Of a DNA stretch of 64,000 nucleotides, positions 25,363 to 34,492 are shown one piece after another (within the stretch, counting starts at the first letter, position 1; the number at the start of each line of letters is the position of its first letter). A model generated the notes under the pieces. It did no database searches. It was given only the letters and a program-made list of their open reading frames with translations, and was not told where the DNA came from. The DNA is from Ensifer sp. IC3342 (GTDB lineage Bacteria; Pseudomonadota; Alphaproteobacteria; Rhizobiales; Rhizobiaceae), in NCBI RefSeq assembly GCF_020193655.1, contig NZ_JADYVE010000008.1, forward strand, positions 1 to 64,000, given 5' to 3'. The translations under genes were made by a program, and so were the position numbers.

Positions 25363-26331
25363 ATGAGCCTCGTCGCCCATATCCCCGATCCGGAGCAGTT
25401 GTCCGCCTTGATGGCGGGCCTTTCCGCCTTTTCCGCAGTCGTCGTCGTTTCCTGGCCCTATGTCTTTCGCAATACGCTGGCCGAACGAATGAAAAAAGTG
25501 GAAGGCGAGCGCGAACGTATCCGCGAGCGCGAGCGGGCCCGGTTGGAGGCCGGGAAGAGTAAGGTTTCGCTGCGCGTGGAACCGAAGCGCCTCTTCCAGG
25601 CGATTGTCGACCGTTTCAATCTTGCCAAGCAGGCGGAGGATGGCGAAATCGTCCGAAAATTGAGCATGGCCGGCTATCGCGGCCATGCTCCGGTGACGAC
25701 TTTCCTTGCCGTGCGGTTGATAGCGCCGGTGGCGATCTTCATTGCCTCTCTGCTCTATCTCCTCTTCATCATTCGGCCGGAGGCGCCGTTGGTACTGGTC
25801 GTGGCGATGGCGGCCGGAATCGGATCGTTCGGCTACTTCGCCCCGGCGATCTTCATCAAGAACAGGATCACCAAGCGGCAACAGGCGATCCGCCGATCAT
25901 GGCCGGAGGCGCTGGATCTCCTGTTGATCACCGTCGAATCCGGTATGGGCATCGAAAGCGCCTTGCGGAAAGTGGGCGAGGAGATTGGCGCGCAGTCGCC
26001 GGAGATCGCGGAGGAAGTCCTCCTCACCACCGCGGAGCTTTCCTACCTGCAGGACCGACGGCAGGCCTTCGAGAATCTGGGGCAGAGAACCGGCGTTGAG
26101 GGCGTGCGCGCCGTCGTGACCAGCCTTATCCAGGCAGAAAAATACGGCACGCCTCTCGGTCAGGCGCTCCGGGTGATGGCGCAGGAGAACCGTGACATGC
26201 GCATGAGCGAGGCGGAAAAGCGGGCCGCCGCTCTTCCGCCGAAGCTTACGGTGCCGATGATCATCTTCTTCCTGCCTGTGCTCTTCGCGGTCATCATCAC
26301 GCCGGCCGCCATCCAGATCATGAGCATGTAG
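25363..26331 (+). CDS. tadC: Tad inner-membrane platform protein TadC
   Basis: This 322-residue second GspF-like protein has the N-terminal helix LMAGLSAFSAVVVVSWPYVF, a middle helix pair, the T2SSF core (ALDLLLITVESGMGIESALRKV and KYGTPLGQALRVMAQENRDMR) and a final PMIIFFLPVLFAVIITPAAI helix. ATG 25363 follows GAGAACCGAC. It is the last recognisable gene of the operon; a TadD gene would be expected next but is found 15 kb away. Confidence 0.92.
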   Translation: MSLVAHIPDPEQLSALMAGLSAFSAVVVVSWPYVFRNTLAERMKKVEGERERIRERERARLEAGKSKVSLRVEPKRLFQAIVDRFNLAKQAEDGEIVRKLSMAGYRGHAPVTTFLAVRLIAPVAIFIASLLYLLFIIRPEAPLVLVVAMAAGIGSFGYFAPAIFIKNRITKRQQAIRRSWPEALDLLLITVESGMGIESALRKVGEEIGAQSPEIAEEVLLTTAELSYLQDRRQAFENLGQRTGVEGVRAVVTSLIQAEKYGTPLGQALRVMAQENRDMRMSEAEKRAAALPPKLTVPMIIFFLPVLFAVIITPAAIQIMSM

Positions 26332-26337
26332 GAGGCT

Positions 26338-26586
26338 ATGAACGAATCGGGCGGACGAGCGCAAAAGGAGCTCCCTGAGTTCGCCTTTCCCGATCCGGAA
26401 TCGCTCCAGCGCAGAATGGGGGTGGGGCGAGAGCGGCGCTGCGCGGAGGTTCGGCGCGCAGCGCCGCCACTTGACTTCGATCAGGGTTTGCCTGGTCTTT
26501 TCTCAGAATCGCGTCCATCTAACCGTGAACGGCATTACAGCGCCGCGCGTCCAATCGGACGTGCAAAGGTCGCTATAGCACTTTGA
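26338..26586 (+). CDS. Short uncertain frame after tadC
   Basis: An 82-codon frame begins 6 bp after the tadC stop with a strong AGGAGG ribosome site at short spacing. The first 25 residues (start MNESGGRAQKELPEFAFPDP) look protein-like, but the rest is arginine-rich and the last 15-16 codons lie inside a RIME-like repeat. It may be the truncated stub of a lost gene such as tadD, or chance. No family was recognised. Confidence 0.3.
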   Translation: MNESGGRAQKELPEFAFPDPESLQRRMGVGRERRCAEVRRAAPPLDFDQGLPGLFSESRPSNRERHYSAARPIGRAKVAIAL

Positions 26587-26616
26587 ATTGCTGCATGATT
26601 CTGTCCTTAAAGCCAT
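26539..26616. repeat. RIME-like repeat, copy 3
   Basis: It consists of AGCGCCGCGCGTCCAATCGG, GTGCAAAGGTCGCTATAGCA, CTTTGAATTGCTGCATGATT and CTGTCCTTAAAG. It sits between two convergent operons (tad and che), where it may also act as a transcription end. It runs up to the cheB stop codon. Confidence 0.7.
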
Positions 26617-27648
26617 TCATGCAGTAGCGAGAGCGGTGATCTTAGCGGCTATGTCTTCGACCGGCAGCACGAAATCGACGAGACCGGCGCTGATCGCCGA
26701 TTTCGGCATCCCGAAGACGATCGAGCTCTTCTCGTCCTGAGCAATAACCTTTCCGCCCGCCACGCGCAGCGCCCGAAGGCCCTCGGTGCCGTCATCGCCC
26801 ATCCCCGTCAGGATGACCGCGAGAGACTCGCCCTTGAAAGCGCGAGCAATCGAACCGAAGAGATAGGATGCGGACGGCTTGAACCCCTGGATGGGATCCT
26901 CGTCCACGACACGCAGGCGCAACTTGCCAGAGACGCCGAGTTGATGGCCATCAGGAGCGAGGTAAACGGTCCCGGGCCTCAATCGTTCGCCATTCGCGCC
27001 GACCTTCACCTTGAGTGCAACCGTCGCGTCGAGGGATACGGCAACGCCGTCGATAAAGCCGTTCGACATATGCTGCACGACGAGAATGGGTGCGGGAAAA
27101 TCGGCGGGGAGCTCCCTCAATATAGAACGGATCGCGGCCGGTCCGCCGGTGGAGGCGGCGATCGCTACGATCGCGATCCGGGTGTGGGACACAGCCTCGG
27201 GCGCCTCTTTGACCTGGTGATCGCCACGGGTTTTCTTGCGCCACTGGCGAACGACCTTGACCTGTGCCATCGCCTTTATAGTCGACAGAAACTTGTCGAT
27301 GGCTGCCTGTTCGAGGGACGTGCCGGATGCGGTGGGCGCCGGGATGACCGCGAGCGCGCCCGCGTCGAGCGCGTGCGCGGATATCGCTCCCAATTGCGAA
27401 CCGTCCTGGTATGACACCATCACGACTGGCGTCGGCGCGGCGATCATGATCTCCCTGACGGTTTCGGCGGCGGCGGCGTCACGGAGCTCCACCGCGACGA
27501 TGTCCGGCAAAAGCTTGCCGGTTATCCTCACCGCATCTTTGCCGCTTCTTGCGACGCCCACGAGCTCCACGGCAGCGTCGGTCCCAGCCGCCTTTTTGAC
27601 GAGCTGTTCAAGGCCGGGCGTCGATGTCGCAAGTAGAATACGTGTCAT
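26617..27648 (-). CDS. cheB: CheB-type methylesterase with degenerate receiver domain
   Basis: The 343-residue protein would remove methyl groups from chemoreceptor glutamates. The C-terminal domain keeps the Ser-His-Asp triad: IAASTGGPAAI, VVQHMSNGF and TGMGDDGTEG. The N-terminal receiver fold is recognisable but its key residues are gone: the acidic pair near the start reads ATST, the phosphorylated Asp lies in PDIVAVELRD where Glu takes its place, and the conserved Lys is Ala (VIPAP). It probably cannot be controlled by CheA phosphorylation. It is the last gene of the operon; ATG 27648 follows GAGGAAGAGG just after the cheA stop. Confidence 0.9.
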   Translation of the reverse strand: MTRILLATSTPGLEQLVKKAAGTDAAVELVGVARSGKDAVRITGKLLPDIVAVELRDAAAAETVREIMIAAPTPVVMVSYQDGSQLGAISAHALDAGALAVIPAPTASGTSLEQAAIDKFLSTIKAMAQVKVVRQWRKKTRGDHQVKEAPEAVSHTRIAIVAIAASTGGPAAIRSILRELPADFPAPILVVQHMSNGFIDGVAVSLDATVALKVKVGANGERLRPGTVYLAPDGHQLGVSGKLRLRVVDEDPIQGFKPSASYLFGSIARAFKGESLAVILTGMGDDGTEGLRALRVAGGKVIAQDEKSSIVFGMPKSAISAGLVDFVLPVEDIAAKITALATA

Positions 27649-27656
27649 CCTCTTCC

Positions 27657-29777
27657 TCACACAACCCGGCGCATCGTCTCCAGGAAGTGCTGCGCATCGA
27701 ACTGATCCTTTCTCAGATAGGCATTTGCGCCAGCACGCAGCCCCCGGACTTTGTCTTCAAGCGTTTCACGGCCCGTCACGAGGACGACGGGCGTGTCGGT
27801 GAAACGCTCCGATCGACGAATGGCCTCGGTGAGTTCGAAGCCGTTCATGGACGGCATGTCGACGTCCGCGATAACCATGTCGGCGCCGTGGTCACCAAGC
27901 TGGTCCAATGCTTCCTTGCCATTGCTTGCCATCGCGACATCGTAGCCCGCGTTCTCGAGGATGAGCTTCACCAACGTCCGTACGTATTTTGAATCGTCTA
28001 CGACGAGCACCTTGCGACGCTTTGCCGGAATTGGCCGGGGCCAGTGTGCGCCGTTTGGTGATCGCGCCTCGGCGGCAGCTTCGGCGAGCGCCGCGACGTT
28101 CAGGAGGAGAGCGATACGCCCGTCAGGCAATACCATGCCGGCGCTGTAACGACGAATTTTCGCGAGCCTCGGTCCGAGCGGGCGGGCGAGAAGTTCCTGC
28201 TCACCGGCAACGGCATCGACGAGCACCGCGATCGGCCCTCCGGGAGCATCGACCACGATGGCCGGCATGGCCTGCCGGATATCGCATCGGCCCGGCCGCG
28301 CTCCGGACCAATTGGCAAGCTCCACGAACGGTATCGGACCCATCTGCGTGCTGACGACGCACCTGCCACCAGACATGGCGAAATCTTGCGCATGAATGCG
28401 TAACACCCGCCGGACCGAGGCCGTGTCGATTGTGAACACATGCTCCCCCGCAAGCACCTCCAGGACGCGGAACGTCGCGAGCGTCAGCGGCAGCGTGAGT
28501 GTGAAGGCCGCGCCTCCGCTCGGTATCTGAGAAACCTCGGCAGTGCCGCGCAGCGCTTCGACATTGCGTTTGACGATGTCAAGGCCTATCCCGCGCCCAG
28601 CGAGTTTGGTGACGGTCCCCGATGTCGAAACCCCCGGCTCGAAAACACGCTGCAGGAGCTCTGCTTCGTTCTTGCCTACGGCGAGGTCCGCCGCCTTGCT
28701 GAGGGAGGCCATGTCGAAGCCGCGGCCGTCATCCTCGACGCGCACCTGCATCCGGTCTCCGGAGATGGCGGCTGCAATCAGGACCCTGCCCTTTTCCGGT
28801 TTTCCTGCTGCCCGGCGTTCCTCCGGGGGCTGAATGCCATGCGCGACTGCATTTCGCACGAGATGCCGAAGTGAATCCTGAAGCCCCGAAAGGATGGAGC
28901 GATCGATCTCGATCTCTCCGCCCTTGATTTCCAGCTCTGCCAATTTGCCCGATGCCGCCGCCAGGTCCCGCACGACGCGGTCGAGGCCCTTGCAGGCCTC
29001 CGCAAAGGGCTGCGTGCGTGCGTGCCGTACCTCGTGGTCAAGTGCTGTCGCGGCGCTGTGCATCACTCTCGTGTCCTGGCGCAGCGATGTCGCAAGCTGA
29101 CGCAGTCCGCTCTCAATGCTGGCCGCCTGCGCGGCGAACTCGGGGCCGACCCCACGCAGTTTCCGCGCCTGCTCCCGCAGCGAGGACGCCTCCTCGGCGT
29201 GGCGCCGTATAATCGCGTTGAAGGACAGCAATTCGCCGCTCCTGTAGAGAAGGGTATCCAGTCGATCGGCGGATACGCGCATGGAGCCATCTGTATCGCT
29301 AATGCGAACCGGCACCTTCAATCCCGCCGACAGCGGCCCCAACTTCGGCTCGTCGCTGCGGTGACGCGCCCCGATGGCAGCCTTCAGCGCATCGACCACG
29401 CCGTGCGCCGGCGGAGGCGTTTCGCCGGCCCCCAAGGACCGGGCTGCATCCCTGATTGCGTCCGCAGCCGAGAGCAGCAGGTCCAGTTTGGGCTTTTCGA
29501 GCACGAACTGCTCGTTCACCGCGATGGAGAGTATCTCTTCCGTCCAGTGACAAATCGCTTCCACTCCCCGTACCTGAAGCAGCCCGGCGGCTCCCTTGAG
29601 GCTATGTGCCGTCCTTAGAAGCTGCTCATGCAGGCGGAGTTTCTCATCGGCCTCGCCGGTATCCTCAATGGCGAGCAAAGCCTGCTCCATGTCGGATGCA
29701 CGCTCCCCCACTTCCTGCGTGAACATGTGCCGCAGCTCACGGTCGAATTCTTCCGGTTTCGTCATGTCAGTTGCCAT
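27657..29777 (-). CDS. cheA: Hybrid CheA histidine kinase with C-terminal receiver
   Basis: The 706-residue cytoplasmic kinase has, in order: an HPt domain with the phosphorylated His in [12 protein letters not shown] (about 57), the dimerisation region, ATPase boxes ([36 protein letters not shown]), a CheW-like domain, and a complete receiver (VVDDS, ADVDMP with the target Asp, LRKD). This resembles FrzE/WspE-type kinases that serve pili or c-di-GMP rather than flagella. No separate cheY is present in the cluster. Its start overlaps the receptor stop by 11 bp. Confidence 0.93.
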   Translation of the reverse strand: MATDMTKPEEFDRELRHMFTQEVGERASDMEQALLAIEDTGEADEKLRLHEQLLRTAHSLKGAAGLLQVRGVEAICHWTEEILSIAVNEQFVLEKPKLDLLLSAADAIRDAARSLGAGETPPPAHGVVDALKAAIGARHRSDEPKLGPLSAGLKVPVRISDTDGSMRVSADRLDTLLYRSGELLSFNAIIRRHAEEASSLREQARKLRGVGPEFAAQAASIESGLRQLATSLRQDTRVMHSAATALDHEVRHARTQPFAEACKGLDRVVRDLAAASGKLAELEIKGGEIEIDRSILSGLQDSLRHLVRNAVAHGIQPPEERRAAGKPEKGRVLIAAAISGDRMQVRVEDDGRGFDMASLSKAADLAVGKNEAELLQRVFEPGVSTSGTVTKLAGRGIGLDIVKRNVEALRGTAEVSQIPSGGAAFTLTLPLTLATFRVLEVLAGEHVFTIDTASVRRVLRIHAQDFAMSGGRCVVSTQMGPIPFVELANWSGARPGRCDIRQAMPAIVVDAPGGPIAVLVDAVAGEQELLARPLGPRLAKIRRYSAGMVLPDGRIALLLNVAALAEAAAEARSPNGAHWPRPIPAKRRKVLVVDDSKYVRTLVKLILENAGYDVAMASNGKEALDQLGDHGADMVIADVDMPSMNGFELTEAIRRSERFTDTPVVLVTGRETLEDKVRGLRAGANAYLRKDQFDAQHFLETMRRVV

Positions 29778-31392
29778 GGTCAGCGAGCAGTTCCTTCAGC
29801 CTCGAGCCCAGTTCATTGAGATCTTTCGCGGCCTCCTCCGCTTGTCGGATCGCCGAGAGATTCTGGCTGCTCGCCTGCTCGATGTAATGCATCGCGTCGT
29901 GAATATGCTTCATGCCCGCTTTTTGCTGGCCGGCGGAAGCGGCGATCTGGGCGACCGAACGCGAGGAATCGGCAACGATCGACTCGAGCTGCCGGATGGT
30001 TTCGCCCGCTTCGTTCACCGTCTCGAGGGCGCGGCTGACACTCTTCGTCCCATCCTCGGCGCCAATGACTGCCGCATTCGTTGCTTTCTGGATCTCCATT
30101 AGAATTCGACGGACACGGGTGGTTGCGGACTTCGACTGGTCAGCAAGTGTCCTGATCTCGCTGGCAACGACACTGAAGCCCCTGCCGTGCTCGCCTGCAC
30201 GTGAAGCCTCGATGGCAGCGTTTAGCGCCAACAGGTTCGTCTGGTCTGCGATCTCGGCGACGACCGAGACGATCTCGCCGATTTCCAGGCTGTTTTCCGC
30301 CAGGGAAAGAATGTCTCCGGCAATCGCTTCCGTACGTCCGCTCACGGTGTTCATCGCCTGCACCGTATCATCGAGCGCCCTGCGGCCCTCATTGCTGATC
30401 TTGACGGCCTGGTCGTAGGAGGCAGCAACCTGTTGCGCGCGCTGCGCCGCCTGTTCCGACGTCTGCAGCACCTCATCGACGCTCGTCACCGTCTGGGCGA
30501 CGGCCGACGACTGCTCGCGCATGCCTTCGACCTGTTGCGTGGTTCCGGTGAGGATCTCGGCAGCGGACGACGAAAGGTGTTGCGCCGTTTCCGAAATCGT
30601 GGCGAGCAGCTCTTCAAGCCTTTCCCTGCTGCTTCGTTCGTTGTCGATCATTCCGGCAAGCTTTGCGGTCATTGCATTGAAGGAGGCGCCGAGAACCGCG
30701 AGCTCGTCGTGGCCCTCAACGGGGGCCTTCTGCTCCAGATCACCGGCGCTGACCTTTTCCGCCAAGCCGGCGAGCGTGCGGGTACGCCGGACGAGTCGAC
30801 GCGCGACGCGGAGCACGTGGAGGAGCAGGAGAACGGCGAGAGCGGAAAAACCAAGTTGCAGCAATTGAGAGCGTTGGAGCCGGATTGCTCCCGCCTGCTC
30901 GATCCGGCTGATCAATTCGTCCACTCGCGCGGCGAAGGTCCTGATCTTTGGGTCGAGCTCATCCAGTGCGGCGTGATCGATCGGCGCATTGGCGATGGCG
31001 CTTTCCAGAGCGGGCCTCACCTGCTCCCGCCATTGTTGGCGGGCTTGTTCAAGCTGCGCGAGGGCTGCGGGATCGGTCGTTGCCTCCAGTCCAAGCCTTC
31101 CGTCGCCATCGACCAGACTCGCAAGCAGCCGCTCGTTGCGATTCATCAGGCCACGCAGTTCATTGGCAGCAGCGGCCCGACCGGGCCCCTCTGCCCTTTC
31201 CAGGCGCCCGGCCGCATAGATCATCTCGTAGGCAACACGTTCTTTGCCCAGCGAGGACGTCGCCGCAAGATCGGCCCGCACCCGTTCCAGGGCAATAAAG
31301 CTGGACCCGACGAGCAGCGCGGAAGCGGCCGCGAACAGCAGCATTGCCAACCCCAACGCGCTATAGAGGCTATTTGCTAACCGGGGGCTCAT
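29767..31392 (-). CDS. Methyl-accepting chemoreceptor with PilJ-like sensor
   Basis: The 541-residue receptor has a first helix ([21 protein letters not shown]) and a periplasmic helical domain with features of the PilJ type-IV-pilus sensor family ([36 protein letters not shown]). A second helix, a HAMP domain and a long signalling coiled coil follow, with the conserved tip [29 protein letters not shown] 31392 follows GAGGAAAGG and lies inside the end of cheW. The pilus-type sensor suggests that this pathway senses or controls surface contact. Confidence 0.9.
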   Translation of the reverse strand: MSPRLANSLYSALGLAMLLFAAASALLVGSSFIALERVRADLAATSSLGKERVAYEMIYAAGRLERAEGPGRAAAANELRGLMNRNERLLASLVDGDGRLGLEATTDPAALAQLEQARQQWREQVRPALESAIANAPIDHAALDELDPKIRTFAARVDELISRIEQAGAIRLQRSQLLQLGFSALAVLLLLHVLRVARRLVRRTRTLAGLAEKVSAGDLEQKAPVEGHDELAVLGASFNAMTAKLAGMIDNERSSRERLEELLATISETAQHLSSSAAEILTGTTQQVEGMREQSSAVAQTVTSVDEVLQTSEQAAQRAQQVAASYDQAVKISNEGRRALDDTVQAMNTVSGRTEAIAGDILSLAENSLEIGEIVSVVAEIADQTNLLALNAAIEASRAGEHGRGFSVVASEIRTLADQSKSATTRVRRILMEIQKATNAAVIGAEDGTKSVSRALETVNEAGETIRQLESIVADSSRSVAQIAASAGQQKAGMKHIHDAMHYIEQASSQNLSAIRQAEEAAKDLNELGSRLKELLADHGN

Positions 31393-32032
31393 CGATCTCG
31401 GTCCTTTCCTCGTCGCTCGCGATGATCTGCTCGTCCTCAAGGAAGAATTGACGATCGTTCAACAGAAGGTCGCCATCCAGAATGATCGTGCCCGCCTTCG
31501 TCGTCGCGCAATGCCAAGCGTTATCGCCGGGATCGGGTTCCGCCGCTCCGACTTCCTCAGGTGGGAGCAGCAATATCGCCGGCGCGACCTCAGACATGAT
31601 CATGAACTCGGGCTGCATTTGTCCGCATACGATCGCCCAGTCATGGGCGGAGCCAGCCCGTCGCGGGAGATCGAGCAGTCCGCATAGGTCGAAGACGGGA
31701 AGCAACTGGCCGCGCAAATCATAGACGCCACAGGCATGCAGGGGCATTCCGGGAAGCGGGCTGACGCGTGCCTTCGAAACGATTTCGCAGACGTATCGGA
31801 TCTCCAATGCAAACCGGCGATCCGATAGCATGAAGGTTACAAGACCGATTGCCTGCTCTTCGCTCTCTCCGGCGAACGCATCACCGGCCGAGCGCGGTGA
31901 TCGTCGTTCGTATTGCGCATCCTGCTGTGCCGCATCTAAAAACGCCTCCGTCTGCTCTATCGCTGCCGCTATCCGCCTTCGGACGGCGGTCCAGTCGACC
32001 GGACGGGCGGTGGGCCGCAAAGGTGTCCTCAT
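31370..32032 (-). CDS. cheW: CheW-type coupling protein
   Basis: This 220-residue adaptor would link the receptor to CheA. After an N-terminal extension of about 60 residues comes a CheW fold: [48 protein letters not shown] and [10 protein letters not shown]. It is longer than standard CheW (about 160). The only CheW in the cluster, it overlaps cheR by ATGA upstream and the receptor gene downstream. Confidence 0.85.
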   Translation of the reverse strand: MRTPLRPTARPVDWTAVRRRIAAAIEQTEAFLDAAQQDAQYERRSPRSAGDAFAGESEEQAIGLVTFMLSDRRFALEIRYVCEIVSKARVSPLPGMPLHACGVYDLRGQLLPVFDLCGLLDLPRRAGSAHDWAIVCGQMQPEFMIMSEVAPAILLLPPEEVGAAEPDPGDNAWHCATTKAGTIILDGDLLLNDRQFFLEDEQIIASDEERTEIDEPPVSK

Positions 32033-33393
32033 AGGTCTTCGCTCCCCAGATGCCGCCGGATCTCAGCGATCTCTCGCCTTGCGCGCTCCGCGAGATGTCC
32101 AGCCTTCACTCCGGATATCAGTGCGACGCGTTCGCGCGGCGGCCGAGCGACGCAGAAGAGAAGCGCGTTTTCGAGGGCGCGTAGGGCGGCTTGCGGATCG
32201 CTGTGCTTGAGACAGACACCGAGGAAGAACTGCGCGGCAGCCATGTCGCTGTCCAGATAGATCACCCGTCGCAGCGCCGCTGCGGCCGCGTCGGTCTCTC
32301 CGTGGGTCATCTGGGAGAGCCCTTGGAGAAAATGCAGTTCCGCTGAGAGCGGGTGACTTTCGATGGCTCGGGCAGCAAGGTGGGCGGCGTCGCGGGTCTC
32401 ACCCATATCGAAACGCGAGCGTATTTCTTGGGCAATCGCCTTGACGGTGTTGTCGCCGAGCGTGTTTCGCGCATCGGTGAGGCAAGCGGGAGCGGACAGG
32501 ATGCGCGCGAGAGGTTTTTTCGTTTGGCATTGAACAGAGGTGACGCGTGAGATCGACCGTCTCGAAGTGTCGGAATGAGCTATCACGTGTCGATAGACCA
32601 CACCGACGGACGTGATTGACGTCTCGAACGGGGCATATTTCCACAAGGGCGGATCGGTCGGAGCCGTCAAGAGCCAACCGCCATCGGCAAGGCAGGCGAA
32701 TAGCTGGCGCGCAATCCGACGCACCGCGCTCACGTCGAGATGGACGAGCACGTTGCGGCAAAGGATCAAATCGAAGTCTGTCAATCCCCTTTCCGGCGCC
32801 GGAAGCTCGTCTGCACCAAGGCTCGCGTGAACAAAGTCGACCCGGCGGCGCAGTCGTTCGTGCAGTCGAAACCGTCCCTCACCTGAGCTGAAATATCGTT
32901 GCTTCAGCTTGTGATCCGTATTCCTCAAGGACCATTCGCCATACTCGGCGACCTTCGCGCTGGCGAGTGCCCTTCTGGAGATGTCGGCTGCGCTTATTCG
33001 AACATCGTCCAAGAGACCTTCCTGATCGCAGAGAATGGCAAGGGAGTATGGCTCCTCACCGGTTGCACAGCCGAGGCTCCAGATTCGGACGGGAGAGCCG
33101 TCGCATCGCCGTCGTCGCAATTCGGGAAGGATTGTCTGCCGTATTAGCTGGAATTGATCTGGACCTCGAAAGAAATGCGTTTCTCCGACCGTGATCGCTG
33201 CGATCGCGTCGTCGGTCAAATCCTCGTCCAGCCCCAGTCGGTCGAGAAACGACCGGCTGTCGCCAATCCCACGCCGCACCATGAGCCGGGTGATCGCCGA
33301 TGCGACCGCCCCTTTTCGGGATGCTGGAAAGCTGAGGCCAACCCTATCGGCTACCTGTTCGGCGAGGTTTGATGACGGCGCGTGCCCTGTCAC
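32029..33393 (-). CDS. cheR: CheR-type methyltransferase with C-terminal TPR region
   Basis: The 454-residue enzyme would methylate receptor glutamates with S-adenosylmethionine. The all-alpha N-terminus contains VGETHFFRGPDQF; the SAM site is WSLGCATGEEPYSLAI; DLILCRNVLVHLD follows. The C-terminal third carries TPR-type repeats (LHFLQGLSQMTHGETDAAAAALRR and AAQFFLGVCLKHSDPQAALRALE), as in WspC/FrzF-like proteins of alternative chemosensory systems. It starts at GTG 33393 after AAGGGGG. It is the first gene of the operon. Confidence 0.92.
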   Translation of the reverse strand: MTGHAPSSNLAEQVADRVGLSFPASRKGAVASAITRLMVRRGIGDSRSFLDRLGLDEDLTDDAIAAITVGETHFFRGPDQFQLIRQTILPELRRRRCDGSPVRIWSLGCATGEEPYSLAILCDQEGLLDDVRISAADISRRALASAKVAEYGEWSLRNTDHKLKQRYFSSGEGRFRLHERLRRRVDFVHASLGADELPAPERGLTDFDLILCRNVLVHLDVSAVRRIARQLFACLADGGWLLTAPTDPPLWKYAPFETSITSVGVVYRHVIAHSDTSRRSISRVTSVQCQTKKPLARILSAPACLTDARNTLGDNTVKAIAQEIRSRFDMGETRDAAHLAARAIESHPLSAELHFLQGLSQMTHGETDAAAAALRRVIYLDSDMAAAQFFLGVCLKHSDPQAALRALENALLFCVARPPRERVALISGVKAGHLAERARREIAEIRRHLGSEDL

Positions 33394-33581
33394 CGGACAC
33401 CCCCTTGCTCATATGCCGGGCGGGCCCCAAGCGGGGGTCGGGATAAGCTGGCTGTCGAAGCAGGCTGGCGCATTTGATTCCACATTCATTTCCGGTGCTG
33501 TCGTTACTACGTCCTGGCATGCGTTTGCGCTACTCGTCCGGATGGCTTAGACGGCGGCCTATCCGACCGGACTATGTCGAC

Positions 33582-34265
33582 CTAGCTTTCGGTCATGGGT
33601 AACAGGCGCGCCCCTGCGGCGGCCGCTTCCTGGCGGTTCCTCACCCGCAGACTACGGAAGAGTGCTGCCATGTGGATCTTCACGGTACCCTCGCCGAGTT
33701 TCAGCTTGCGGGCGATTTCCTTGTTCGAGAACCCCTGCACAAGGAGCAGGAGGACCTCGCGCTGCCTCGGGGTGAGGAGTTCGATCGTACGAAGGCCGCG
33801 TCCGTCCTGGTTTCCCCCGGTGGCCTGGGGCACCTCTGCTTCCTCGGAAGGGGAGGCGCGGACCGCTATAGACGGGGGTACGTAAACAGCGCCGCTCAGG
33901 ATCGCGCCAATTGCGTCGGCAACATCGCTGGCGCCGAGGCCTTTTGGCACGTAGCCGTTTATACCCGCAGTGAGGGCAGACAAGATGTCCGACCGGCGCG
34001 ACGATGCCGAAACGACGACGACTTTTAGATCCGGGTGGACGTCGCGCACGGCCGCAAGGCTGGCTACGCTTTGCATGCCGGGCATCGCCAAATCGAACAA
34101 CGCCAGCAATATATCACTGCGCTCGCTGAGCCGTTCAATCGCTTCGTCAAGCGACCCGGTTTCGATGATCTCCGTAAAGTGCAGTTTGCTCTTCAAGATG
34201 AAGCCAAGCGCGATCCGGAAGAACTCATCATCATCGGCAATAAGTGCGACGCGTGAGGCATTCAT
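33582..34265 (-). CDS. NarL/LuxR-type response regulator
   Basis: The 227-residue protein has an intact receiver (ADDDEF acidic pair, target Asp in ALFDLAMPG, VVVSAS, Lys in YVPKG) and a LuxR DNA-binding domain (LTPRQREVLLLLVQGFSNKEIARKLKLGEGTVKIHMAALF). It starts at ATG 34265 after GAGGAAAG. It lies 188 bp upstream of cheR on the same strand, so it may be the output or regulator of the chemosensory or pilus system. No cognate membrane kinase is next to it. Confidence 0.9.
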   Translation of the reverse strand: MNASRVALIADDDEFFRIALGFILKSKLHFTEIIETGSLDEAIERLSERSDILLALFDLAMPGMQSVASLAAVRDVHPDLKVVVVSASSRRSDILSALTAGINGYVPKGLGASDVADAIGAILSGAVYVPPSIAVRASPSEEAEVPQATGGNQDGRGLRTIELLTPRQREVLLLLVQGFSNKEIARKLKLGEGTVKIHMAALFRSLRVRNRQEAAAAGARLLPMTES

Positions 34266-34492
34266 TACGCTTTCCTCGCCGGTTGTCTGGCGCTCGCGGG
34301 GCCATCAATTCGGCTCGCTAGCCGGTCTGCAACTAACGATCGTCTTAGCGAATGCGTTCCCCGTCATTGCGTAGCAATGCGCGGTAGTAGGCAGATTGTG
34401 CCACACACGCGTGGAGACGTGTAGGGCCAAATGCTGCACCTATGATCGACGGCGGTTGGCAAAACGGTGTGAACCGCATGATGCGCCAACTC

